Part shown: piece by piece, positions 1 through 8,008 of the stretch
Layout of the letters: every line of letters starts with the position of its first letter
How positions within the stretch are numbered: position 1 is the stretch's first letter
Translations under genes and position numbers: made by a program
Assembly: GCA_002440965.1 (NCBI GenBank)
Contig: DJWJ01000019.1
Coordinates: 1-64,000 of the forward strand
DNA length: 64,000 bases
Reading direction: 5' to 3'
Origin: Candidatus Omnitrophica bacterium UBA6233
GTDB taxonomy: Bacteria; Omnitrophota; Gorgyraeia; Gygaellales; Profunditerraquicolaceae
The notes under the pieces: model-generated
What the model saw: only the letters and a program-made list of their open reading frames with translations
The model's database searches: none
Told to the model about the DNA's origin: nothing

Positions 1-113
1 ATGTAGATAGTTAGAGATTAGATTAGACATATAGAGAGCCTCCTTTGTGATGGTAGTGAGCTGAATACAAAGATAAAATAACACGGGGACAAACCTGTGT
101 CAAGAAAATAGTT

Positions 114-2339
114 TCACCTTGTGCTCCGGAGGACAATCAGGCTGCTCAGCTTTAACATAAAGATAACCAAACAGGTATCAAAAAAACCCAATAACGGCAA
201 AAAAACTATCCCGGTCAAAATCCCGGATAACCAGCCGCCAATAAGGTCGCTGGCATAAAGCGCGCCGGAAACACTTCCCAACCCAGCTTCATCTTTCAAG
301 CATAATTTTCCGGCCAAAGGGAATTCCAAACCCATAAGCAAACCCAAAATAAACAATAAACCGTAAAAGACCGGCACCGGGCACCCGGAAAAAATATTAA
401 AACTTGAAATAGCAAATCCCAAAATCAACGAAAATGCGGCCAGCAAAACTTCAAGAATAATCAACGCGGATTTATTATTCTTAATTTTATCCATACCGCG
501 AACCAAAAGAAAGCTTCCGGCGGCAATTCCAGCCATAAATACCGCGGTCAATATGCTTATCTTTTGGTAAAGATACCCGTAAAAAACCTGATAGGCAAAG
601 ATTAGAAGCAAATTGGCCGACATTCCCAAAAATCCCGTAGTAAAAATAGCATAGACAACCGGAACCCCGAGCTTACCAATCCGCCGGGAAATAAAAAATA
701 TAACTGCGGCCATAAGCAATACCGTGATAAAGATAAATTTAAGATTCAAATAATTAAAATAAGCAAATACCTGGTTAAATTGCGGAGAAAATTTTTTATT
801 GCTTATTTCTAAGGTCGTGTAAACCGCAACCGGCCGCAAATCCAAATTAATATCCTTTGTGCCGCTGCTCATCCGGATATTAAACCAATCCAGCAATTTA
901 TCGCTTAACCGATAGTCAAGATAATCCGGGATAAGCAAACCAACAGGTATGTTCCCTTCTGCTATACGCTTGGAGACCAAGCTAGAGTTAACAGCCATAA
1001 TTGAGCCGGCTCCGGAAGCCATAAATATATTGTAATCCCCGGGAACTACCCGCACATATTTATAGACGCTTCTTAAACTATTCAATATACAACTGTTCAA
1101 GTCTTTTGTTTCCTGGCTCAAATAGGTTGATGAACCGTCCACCCATAAAGCAATCAAACCCCCGGGATTTAACCTTGACTTGGCCAACGCGAAGAAATCC
1201 TTCGTGAAAAACCGGTTACAGGATAAATCTGACTGATTGGACAAACCAATCAAAATCACATCATACAAGCTATCGTTTTCCCTGAGAAATATCCTGGGAT
1301 CGGTATTTTTAACGCTTACCCTCTTATCTTCCAGCTCTTCCTCGCTCAATGCTGAAGGATGTTTCCTAAGCATCTCTATAATCAATGGGTCAATTTCAAC
1401 ATAATCAATCCTCTTTACGGGATACTTCAAAACCTCTTTTACTATTCCGCCGATTCCGCCGCCTGCCACCAAGACTTTCTGCGCAGCGCCATGGAACAAT
1501 AAAGGCAGGTTCCCGAAATCTTCCACAAATTGTTTATCCGGAAAAGGAGTGGTAATTAAAGGAACGCCGTTATAAAAAAACGTGCTCTGCTCAAGCTTTT
1601 TAATCACCGTAATATTGGCATAATTGGAATTACGGTAATCTACAACCTGTTGTCCGGAGAATTGTTTTTGAATAGAAGTTTTCTGGAGGTAATTCGCCAA
1701 AGGCGCAAAAAATATGACAAATATGAATACCAAAATACCCAAAGAAAGATATTTGGCTTTTTTAAAGGGAGTCAAAATGATGCAAAATCCGAGGTTTAAA
1801 AACGAAATGATTAAGCCGATTTGAAAGGAATTCAAAAACGGAATCAATAAATAAGCCAGGACTAGCCCGCCAATAATTGTCCCGATAATCTCCCAGCTAT
1901 AAACATTGCCCAGCGAACGGCTATCATCGGCCCTTGCCAAAGCATAAACCTTGCATCCGCAGCTAAAAAGCGCTCCGTGCAGAAATGCTGCCGGAAGAAT
2001 TATGACAAATGAAGAAATAAATATCGCGGATAAAGATACTGCCTCCATAAAAGGTATCCCGGCAGCTTCTTTAAAAATACGCGAAAAATAGATGCAAAAA
2101 GGCAGGACCAGGGCAAATAAGATATTTAGAGCGATAAATACGTTTAATTTATTTTTTGCCCTGTCTATGAATCTACCAATAAGAAAAACTCCCCCGGCCT
2201 CTAAAATCACCCAATTGGCTAAAATAATTCCCACGGTCAATTCATTACCGTAGAAATTAACCAAAAGCTCGCGGAGGATCACAATCTGGGCCGCGATACC
2301 GCTTAAACCGATAATGAAAATAGCGATTAGAATTGCCAT
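114..2339 (-). CDS. Spermidine-synthase-like membrane protein
   Basis: A large polytopic membrane protein. About seven hydrophobic segments come first, then a soluble nucleotide-binding domain, then another set of membrane segments. The middle domain resembles spermidine synthase/SAM-type enzymes: VAGGGIGG glycine loop, VEIDP acidic motif, then a YDVIL strand. The usual aminopropyltransferase motifs are altered: GGGDG reads GGGIG, and the Asp expected after the YDVI strand is Gly (LIGLSN). The substrate is therefore unknown and classical spermidine synthesis is doubtful. I start at ATG 2339 because the in-frame extension to 2372 is encoded by the hairpin repeat at 2347-2404. The stop lies at 114. 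Fused membrane/spermidine-synthase-like proteins are a known but poorly characterised family. Confidence 0.75.
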   Translation of the reverse strand: MAILIAIFIIGLSGIAAQIVILRELLVNFYGNELTVGIILANWVILEAGGVFLIGRFIDRAKNKLNVFIALNILFALVLPFCIYFSRIFKEAAGIPFMEAVSLSAIFISSFVIILPAAFLHGALFSCGCKVYALARADDSRSLGNVYSWEIIGTIIGGLVLAYLLIPFLNSFQIGLIISFLNLGFCIILTPFKKAKYLSLGILVFIFVIFFAPLANYLQKTSIQKQFSGQQVVDYRNSNYANITVIKKLEQSTFFYNGVPLITTPFPDKQFVEDFGNLPLLFHGAAQKVLVAGGGIGGIVKEVLKYPVKRIDYVEIDPLIIEMLRKHPSALSEEELEDKRVSVKNTDPRIFLRENDSLYDVILIGLSNQSDLSCNRFFTKDFFALAKSRLNPGGLIALWVDGSSTYLSQETKDLNSCILNSLRSVYKYVRVVPGDYNIFMASGAGSIMAVNSSLVSKRIAEGNIPVGLLIPDYLDYRLSDKLLDWFNIRMSSGTKDINLDLRPVAVYTTLEISNKKFSPQFNQVFAYFNYLNLKFIFITVLLMAAVIFFISRRIGKLGVPVVYAIFTTGFLGMSANLLLIFAYQVFYGYLYQKISILTAVFMAGIAAGSFLLVRGMDKIKNNKSALIILEVLLAAFSLILGFAISSFNIFSGCPVPVFYGLLFILGLLMGLEFPLAGKLCLKDEAGLGSVSGALYASDLIGGWLSGILTGIVFLPLLGFFDTCLVIFMLKLSSLIVLRSTR

Positions 2340-2346
2340 AAAAAAT

Positions 2347-2404
2347 AAAGGGGACGATTCTATTTTTCTCAAGTTAAGTGTAAGAAAATAGAACCGTCCC
2401 CTTT
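2347..2404. repeat. Hairpin repeat, ACCGTCCC family, copy 1
   Basis: Two arms of about 20 bases (near 2347-2367 and 2383-2404) form an almost perfect inverted repeat with core GGGGACGRTTCTATTTT. On the minus strand the hairpin follows the GAPDH stop and is followed by a T-run, so it could terminate transcription. It also lies just before the next start codon. Related copies lie at 10949-11022 and 35895-35954, and a single arm lies inside priA at 9468-9495. Confidence 0.85.
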
Positions 2405-2416
2405 TTATTATTTATC

Positions 2417-3469
2417 TTATAAACCTTTTTTGACGATATACTCGCACAGATCAACTACTCTGTTCGAATAGCCCCATTCATTGTCATACCAGGAAAGCAC
2501 TTTGACAAAATCATCCTGTAAAACTTTGGTGCTTAAAGAATCGACAATGGAACTTAAGGCGCAATGATTGAAATCAACTGAAACTACAGGGTCATCCGTT
2601 ATTCCAAGAACGCCCTTCATCCTGCCTTCAGCCGCTTCTTTCATCGCCGCATTAATCTCCTCGGCTTTTACTTTCTTGCCTAAAAGGCAAGTTAGGTCTA
2701 CAACCGAAACATTCGGAACAGGAACGCGCATCGAGAAACCATCGAGCTTGCCTTTTAATTCCGGAATAACCAAAGACAAAGCTTTGGCGGCGCCAGTCGA
2801 AGTCGGAATCATCGATAAGGCGGCGGCGCGGGCGCGGCGCGGGTCGGAATGCGCCATATCCTGCACTCTCTGGTCATTAGTATAAGCGTGAATCGTAGTC
2901 ATAAGCCCTTTGGTAATTCCCCACTTATCGTTCAATACCTTGGCTATCGGAGCAAGGCAATTAGTAGTGCAGGAAGCGTTGGACAAGACATTATGGTTCT
3001 TTGGGTCATACTTATCTTCATTGACTCCCATAACAATAGTGATATCCTCGCCTTCAGCCGGGGCGGAAATTATAACCTTCTTAGCTCCACCCTTGGTGAT
3101 ATGATTTTCAGCGCCCTTAACCTCTTTGCCTTTTTTATTTACACCGTCTTTCTTGATGGTAAATAAACCCGTGGATTCGATTACGATATCGACTCCTAAA
3201 TCCTTCCAAGGCAATTCCGAAGGGTCTCTTTTGCTTAAAACCCTGACCTGCTGACCGTCGACTAAAATGACATCGCTGCCTTCGGTTTTTACCTCGCCGC
3301 AAAACCTTCCGTGCACCGAATCATATTTTAATAATAAAGCGTTTGATTTAGCGTCAGTCAAATCATTTACAGCCACTAATTCAAGATCCCTGGATTTCCT
3401 ATCAAGGATTGCCCGGGCAACAAGACGCCCTATCCTCCCAAAACCATTGATACCAACTTTTACCGCCAT
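2417..3469 (-). CDS. gap: Glyceraldehyde-3-phosphate dehydrogenase, type I
   Basis: Oxidises glyceraldehyde 3-phosphate with phosphate and NAD to 1,3-bisphosphoglycerate in cytosolic glycolysis/gluconeogenesis. The N-terminal Rossmann motif is GFGRIG (residues 9-14) and an Asp follows in AVND near residue 36, consistent with NAD preference. The catalytic loop is ASCTTNC with Cys at about 167, and the partner His is in TTIHAYTNDQ at about 194. At 350 aa it is slightly longer than the usual 330-340, with a small insert around residues 106-125 as in many bacterial homologues. A clear AAGGAGG ribosome site sits just upstream of the ATG. It follows the two galT-like genes and precedes a possible terminator hairpin. 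Confidence 0.97.
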   Translation of the reverse strand: MAVKVGINGFGRIGRLVARAILDRKSRDLELVAVNDLTDAKSNALLLKYDSVHGRFCGEVKTEGSDVILVDGQQVRVLSKRDPSELPWKDLGVDIVIESTGLFTIKKDGVNKKGKEVKGAENHITKGGAKKVIISAPAEGEDITIVMGVNEDKYDPKNHNVLSNASCTTNCLAPIAKVLNDKWGITKGLMTTIHAYTNDQRVQDMAHSDPRRARAAALSMIPTSTGAAKALSLVIPELKGKLDGFSMRVPVPNVSVVDLTCLLGKKVKAEEINAAMKEAAEGRMKGVLGITDDPVVSVDFNHCALSSIVDSLSTKVLQDDFVKVLSWYDNEWGYSNRVVDLCEYIVKKGL

Positions 3470-3504
3470 TGCATTTTCCTCCTTTTGATTAATAAGTTTT
3501 AGAT

Positions 3505-4506
3505 CTATTCTTTAATTTCTTTTAGATACTTTGCGGCTATTTCCGGAGAAGTGGGGTCGATATAAAAACCCGTGCCCCATTCAAAACCGGCTACTTGCGT
3601 AAGTTTAGGCATAAATTCGATATGCCAATGGTAATATTCCACCTCGCCATCGCTGTTAATCGGCGCGGAATGAACGATATAATTATAAGAAAGGTTCGCG
3701 AATACTTTCTTAATCTTGCCTATTGTCTCCTTAAGAATAACCGCCAGATCCGCTATCTCTTCTGCGGTCATAAAACAAAAAGCGCCGTTATGTTTCTTGG
3801 GCATTATCCAAATTTCAAAGGGAAACCGGGAAACAAAAGGACAAAAAGATATGAAATACTTATTCTCCAAAATTATCCTGTTCTTTTCCTGTTCTTCTTG
3901 CCTGATAATATCGCAAAATATACAGCGCTCGCGGTAATCATAATAGCTTTTAGCCCCATGAATCTCTTCCAGGGCATTCTTAGGAACCATAGGAAGGGCT
4001 ATAATCTGTGTATGCGGATGCTCTAGCGACGCTCCGGCGGCAGAGCCGAAATTCCGGAAAAACATAAGATATTTAAAACGCTTGTCTTTCGCCAAATCTA
4101 TCGCCCTTCGGCAACACATCTTCAAATAATTCTCGACTTCACGAGGCAATAAATCGCAGATATCCTTGGCATGATAAGGCGTTTCAATCAATACTTCATG
4201 AGCTCCAATCCCGCTAGACATATCATACATCCCCACAGGCCTTCTATTTAATTCGCCTTCGACTTGGAGAGCGGGAAATTTATTGGAAACTACGCGCACC
4301 TGCCAACCCGGAGTATTAGGGGCGGTCTCCGGCTCGCGAATCGAATCAATTTCCGGAGGAGTCATCGCTTCACTGCCATAACAAAAAGGGCACGTTCCCC
4401 CTTTTGGAATATATTGCTCGTATTTAAAATCCTTGGGGGCGCATGAATGCTCCTTATCGACAATTACCCATCTGCCCACTATAGGATCTCTGCGTAATTC
4501 AGCCAT
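3505..4506 (-). CDS. galT: Galactose-1-phosphate uridylyltransferase (catalytically intact copy)
   Basis: HIT-superfamily GalT, 333 aa. It would exchange UMP between UDP-glucose and galactose 1-phosphate, or act as a related sugar-1-phosphate nucleotidylyltransferase. The N-terminal DPIVGRWVIV motif, zinc-site cysteines (CPFC near 39-42, CIFC later) and the active-site motif EHPHTQ (residues 162-167, nucleophile His165) are all present. The C-terminal YHWHIEFMP metal/substrate motif is intact. One base separates it from the upstream paralogue at 4508-5536, so the two are surely cotranscribed. No galK or galE is adjacent, so the physiological sugar is not settled. Confidence 0.93.
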   Translation of the reverse strand: MAELRRDPIVGRWVIVDKEHSCAPKDFKYEQYIPKGGTCPFCYGSEAMTPPEIDSIREPETAPNTPGWQVRVVSNKFPALQVEGELNRRPVGMYDMSSGIGAHEVLIETPYHAKDICDLLPREVENYLKMCCRRAIDLAKDKRFKYLMFFRNFGSAAGASLEHPHTQIIALPMVPKNALEEIHGAKSYYDYRERCIFCDIIRQEEQEKNRIILENKYFISFCPFVSRFPFEIWIMPKKHNGAFCFMTAEEIADLAVILKETIGKIKKVFANLSYNYIVHSAPINSDGEVEYYHWHIEFMPKLTQVAGFEWGTGFYIDPTSPEIAAKYLKEIKE

Positions 4507-4507
4507 C

Positions 4508-5536
4508 TTAAATCTCGACTCCTCTTAAAAAAGCGGCGGCATTCTCCGGCGGCAGGGGGCAAATATAAAAACCCGTGCCCCATTCAAAACCGGCTACGCG
4601 CGTAAGCCGCGGCATAATTTCAATATGCCAATGATAGTCCTGATCAACTGTTTTCCAATAACCTGCCTTTTGCCGGCGAAAGGGAGCAGTATGGATAACA
4701 TAATTATACGGCGGATCATTTAACCCTTTTTTAAGCTTGGAAAGGACTATTTTCATTACTTTACTCAAATACCTAAGAGATTCGGGATCCTGAAAAGTAA
4801 AATCAGCGCAGTGCTTCTTGGGCAATATCCATACCTCGAAAGGAAAACGCGCCGCAAACGGAGCAATTGCGATAAAACCATCCAAATCAAGCACAATCCG
4901 GTCTTTTTGCTCTATCTCCTGCCTTATCAAATCGCAAAAAATGCACCTTTCGTGATAATTAAAATATTCTTTGGCGCCGGACAATTCCTCCTTTACTCTT
5001 TTAGGATTTACCGGGGTCGCTATCAACTGGCTGCGCGAATGCTTAAGAGACCCGCCGCCAGCGCCCTCGCCATAATTCTTAAAAATCAAGACATATTTAA
5101 AACGTTTATCTTTCTCTAAATCGATAAGCCGGTCAGAATAACATTTTAAGACCCTAGCTATCTGCTCTTCGCCCAGATCGCTCATATTGGCTATATGCTG
5201 GTCGGTCTCAATGATAATTTCGTGAGCGCCTACCCCATTCATCAAGTCATAAAGGCCATCGCCTCTGCGGTCAAGCTCGCCTTCAATTCTCAAAAATGGG
5301 GAAATGCTCGGAACAACCCTTAATTCCCATCCGGGAGTATTCTTTTGAGTATTAGGTTTTCTTACGGCATAGATTTCCGGAGGAGTCTGGGATTCTGAAC
5401 CGGAGCAAAAAGGACAAGAGCCTTCTTTCGCAGAAACTTCATCCTGCTTTCCACTGAATTGGTCCGGGCGCCTGGCCCTTTCGGTGGCAATAATTACCCA
5501 TCGGCCTATAATCGGATCTTTTCTTAATTCTGGCAT
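4508..5536 (-). CDS. GalT paralogue lacking the catalytic histidine
   Basis: A 342-aa GalT-family protein clearly related to its downstream neighbour: same DPIIGRWVII start, CPFC zinc motif, GAHEIIIET, YHWHIEIMP and GFEWGTGFY tail. The nucleophile motif HPHxQ reads HSRSQ; the codon at 5033-5035 (minus strand CGC) gives Arg168 where the family has the uridylylated His. CAC to CGC is a single-base change. Everything else is open and full-length, so it is either a divergent enzyme, a regulatory or heteromeric partner of the intact copy, or a recently inactivated gene. It heads the galT-galT-gap group and has an apparently leaderless promoter at 5545-5572. Confidence 0.85.
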   Translation of the reverse strand: MPELRKDPIIGRWVIIATERARRPDQFSGKQDEVSAKEGSCPFCSGSESQTPPEIYAVRKPNTQKNTPGWELRVVPSISPFLRIEGELDRRGDGLYDLMNGVGAHEIIIETDQHIANMSDLGEEQIARVLKCYSDRLIDLEKDKRFKYVLIFKNYGEGAGGGSLKHSRSQLIATPVNPKRVKEELSGAKEYFNYHERCIFCDLIRQEIEQKDRIVLDLDGFIAIAPFAARFPFEVWILPKKHCADFTFQDPESLRYLSKVMKIVLSKLKKGLNDPPYNYVIHTAPFRRQKAGYWKTVDQDYHWHIEIMPRLTRVAGFEWGTGFYICPLPPENAAAFLRGVEI

Positions 5537-5544
5537 AGTGTATT

Positions 5545-5572
5545 ATTTTAGCAGAAGATAATAAAAGTGCAA
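5545..5572 (-). promoter_or_regulatory. Promoter upstream of the galT pair, probably leaderless
   Basis: On the minus strand TTGCAC (5567-5572), a 16-bp spacer and TAAAAT (5545-5550). Exactly 8 nt separate the -10 box from the ATG at 5536, and no Shine-Dalgarno is visible. This geometry implies a transcript starting at or next to the start codon. The same spacing is seen at 40766-40793. Confidence 0.5.
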
Positions 5573-5605
5573 CTATTTTTTGAATTCTGCCGCTCTTTTA
5601 AGAAG

Positions 5606-6982
5606 TTACCGGCATCTGGATAAGGTATAAAAATAGACAAAAAAAGCCGGTATGATAAAAACCGCCAAGCCGCCAAAAAAACGCAGCCGCGCATAATTCC
5701 AATATTCTCCTACCGGAACAAGGCGGTCATTGCCTTTCCAGGCATTCCACTTAAAAGGAAAATTAAACAAGACAAAAATCAACAAAATAGCGCAGATAAG
5801 CGTAAAATAAATATTCCAAAAATACGCAAAACCAGGCTCAACCGGACTAAAGATCGTGCTCATTTTGATTGCTTCCCTGGGAATAAAAAGATCAGGATTA
5901 AGGCTTCCCAATATTCCCTTATTGAATAACTGTTGATCTACATTCATCCGGAAAAAACTGGAATTGTAACCTATAAACGCAAACATCATTACAAATTCCA
6001 AGAACAGGAAACACTTGATCTTTTTATTCATAAATAAATTAATCGTCAGGAATGGCGTCAATATGACCAGCCACTGCGGATGCCAGAGAATCAATATAAA
6101 CAGGGCGCATAAAACCGCAAGGCAAATATAACATGAAACCTGATAAAAATCTTCTTTGTTTTCCGGAACATCAAGATAATAGCATATCCCGCAAATTACA
6201 AACCAGACAAATGGAAATAAGTAGATACCCACTGCCGGAAATACCCCTAAATAAGCCTGAAACAGACGAGGCGCGGCTCCCGCAAACCCAACCACTTTTG
6301 AAACAAAATCCAAAGAATTACCGTAAAACAAAGCCTCGGCCCCCACAGGAACCAAAGCCAGAAACAGATATATAAACAACCTAAGCGGCCTTTTTTCCAC
6401 AAGCAGCAGCAAAGGAACAAAAATGAATAAAGGAAAATATTTAAAAGTGAACGCGAAGCTAAAAAACAATACAAAGAGACCGATCCTTTTTTGAAGGAAA
6501 TAATAAAACCCGATAAGGGTGAAGAAAACCGTAAAGATATCGATCTGGCCGAATATGAACTGCCCGAAAAAAAGAACAGGCGATGACAGCCATAATATTG
6601 TCATCAACTTTGAATTTTCTCCGCTTAATCCTATAACTCTCCCAATCTTATACATCCACAGGCTTGAAGCGGCCAAAAATAGCGTGGGCAAAAGCTTATA
6701 CCAGAATATCAAATAGCCGGCGTCCGCAGCGGAAGTATTGGCTATCCCCAGCAACCTCAACGGCAGATTCCAAATAGCGAATAGGATATACGACGACGGC
6801 AGATAGTTATTCACAAAACCCTTGCTATTGGCTCCGTAAAAATCTTTTATGTGGCCGCTAAGATACATAAACGAACTTCCCGCCGGAGAGAGTATATCCG
6901 TGTGATTAAATACAAAATAACAAAAAATCAGAGTAAAAAAATAAAAAAAGATATCCCAACGACTTGGCTGATTTCGCCCCAT
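5606..6982 (-). CDS. GT-C fold membrane glycosyltransferase (GT87/PMT-like)
   Basis: A 458-aa polytopic inner-membrane protein with about ten or more hydrophobic segments and an FGQIDIFTVFF...GFYYF motif followed by FTFKYFPLFIFVPLL. This layout is typical of polyprenyl-phosphate-sugar-dependent mannosyltransferase-like GT-C enzymes. Such enzymes transfer sugars from a lipid-phosphate donor on the periplasmic side; the acceptor cannot be read here. A good ribosome site (AAGGGGAT) precedes the ATG. It lies between fmt and galT and is not obviously linked to either. Confidence 0.65.
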   Translation of the reverse strand: MGRNQPSRWDIFFYFFTLIFCYFVFNHTDILSPAGSSFMYLSGHIKDFYGANSKGFVNNYLPSSYILFAIWNLPLRLLGIANTSAADAGYLIFWYKLLPTLFLAASSLWMYKIGRVIGLSGENSKLMTILWLSSPVLFFGQFIFGQIDIFTVFFTLIGFYYFLQKRIGLFVLFFSFAFTFKYFPLFIFVPLLLLVEKRPLRLFIYLFLALVPVGAEALFYGNSLDFVSKVVGFAGAAPRLFQAYLGVFPAVGIYLFPFVWFVICGICYYLDVPENKEDFYQVSCYICLAVLCALFILILWHPQWLVILTPFLTINLFMNKKIKCFLFLEFVMMFAFIGYNSSFFRMNVDQQLFNKGILGSLNPDLFIPREAIKMSTIFSPVEPGFAYFWNIYFTLICAILLIFVLFNFPFKWNAWKGNDRLVPVGEYWNYARLRFFGGLAVFIIPAFFVYFYTLSRCR

Positions 6983-7002
6983 AATATCCCCTTTTAATTA
7001 TT

Positions 7003-7941
7003 TTAACCGAATCTTTCACCTGGCCGGACTTTGTGCCCGGCAGTGAAATCCAACGCCGGCATCCGCCGGCGGCCTTCAGGTTGCAAATCTTTTATCACCA
7101 GGTAACCGTCACCTGCCTTAACTGCCAACCCTTCTTTAGTTACATTCAAAATTTCTCCGGGCCGAGCACCTGACAATCCCACAGGAACAGAACCGATCTC
7201 CAGCTTATAAATCTTCAATAACTTATCTTTATACCGAGTAAAAGCGGCCGGCCAAGGCAGGCATCCCCTTACCTTGTTATAAATTTTATACGCCGGCAGG
7301 CTCCAATCAATATAACCATCTTCCTTCCTCAGTTTAGGCGCCATTACCGCCTGCTTTTCATCCTGAAGGATTAACTTGAAAGTCTTATTTTCAATCTCGC
7401 CAAGGGCATCCAGCAATAATTCCGCTCCAAGCTTGCGTAATCTATCTTCCAAAATTACCGAATCGTCGCCTTGCGAAACAGGTATTTTCTCCTGCATCAA
7501 TATAGGCCCGGCATCCATCTTCCGGGTTACCTGAATTATGGTTATTCCAGTGGACTTCTCGCCGTTGATAACCGCCCAATTTATGGGCGCGGCCCCTCTA
7601 TACCTGGGCAAAAGGGAGGCATGAATATTTATTGGGAATATTTTCGCCAGATCCAGGGCTTCCTGCGAAAGAATCTGGCCGTAAGCGACGATGACAAAAA
7701 TATCCGCGGATAAACCCTTCAAATATTTTATCGAGCCGCCAGAATTTACATTCTCCGGCTGAAAAACTTTTAAACCCGCCTTATCTGCCAAAGCTTTAAC
7801 GTCAGTCTGGCCTAAATGCAGATGCCGGCCTTTCTTTTTGTCGGGCTGGGTCACAACAGCACAAATCTCATAGGGGCTCTTTATCAAAACCTCTAGCGAA
7901 GGAACAGCGAAATGCGCGCTACCAAAAAAGACTATTTTCAT
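7003..7941 (-). CDS. fmt: Methionyl-tRNA formyltransferase
   Basis: Transfers a formyl group from 10-formyl-tetrahydrofolate to initiator Met-tRNA in the cytosol. The N-terminal MKIVFFGSAHFAVPSLE Rossmann start, the catalytic HASLLPRYRGAAPINWA block around residues 105-120 and the C-terminal OB-like domain (DGYIDWS..., KVRGCLPWPAAF) are all present. I choose ATG 7941: the 15 codons further upstream have no family similarity and lie in a repetitive AT/CCC stretch. About 312 aa is the usual size. It follows priA, a common fmt neighbour. Confidence 0.95.
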   Translation of the reverse strand: MKIVFFGSAHFAVPSLEVLIKSPYEICAVVTQPDKKKGRHLHLGQTDVKALADKAGLKVFQPENVNSGGSIKYLKGLSADIFVIVAYGQILSQEALDLAKIFPINIHASLLPRYRGAAPINWAVINGEKSTGITIIQVTRKMDAGPILMQEKIPVSQGDDSVILEDRLRKLGAELLLDALGEIENKTFKLILQDEKQAVMAPKLRKEDGYIDWSLPAYKIYNKVRGCLPWPAAFTRYKDKLLKIYKLEIGSVPVGLSGARPGEILNVTKEGLAVKAGDGYLVIKDLQPEGRRRMPALDFTAGHKVRPGERFG

Positions 7942-7980
7942 ATTAAATATCCCGGTCCCAAAACCCAATGACGAATGAAG

Positions 7981-8003
7981 CCCCAATTACCCAATCCCCA
8001 ATT
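7981..8003. repeat. Short CCCAATT direct repeats between priA and fmt
   Basis: The priA-fmt gap contains ccccaatt twice (7981-7988 and 7996-8003) with a related cccaat between them. It is low-complexity and I see no function for it. It is not in hairpin form. Confidence 0.4.
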
Positions 8004-8008
8004 GAATA

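Noticed and set aside
1..113. Left-edge sequence with a short dyad (acacgg...cctgtgt)
   Set aside because: Too short and imperfect to call a terminator; no gene or RNA is recognisable there.
3595..4026. Plus-strand reading frames of 60-170 codons opposite real genes (here, opposite galT; others opposite gap, the ThDP enzyme, GT28, manC, GT4 and colD)
   Set aside because: Each lies antisense to a well-supported minus-strand gene, has no recognisable domain and no ribosome site; they follow from codon bias of the opposite strand.
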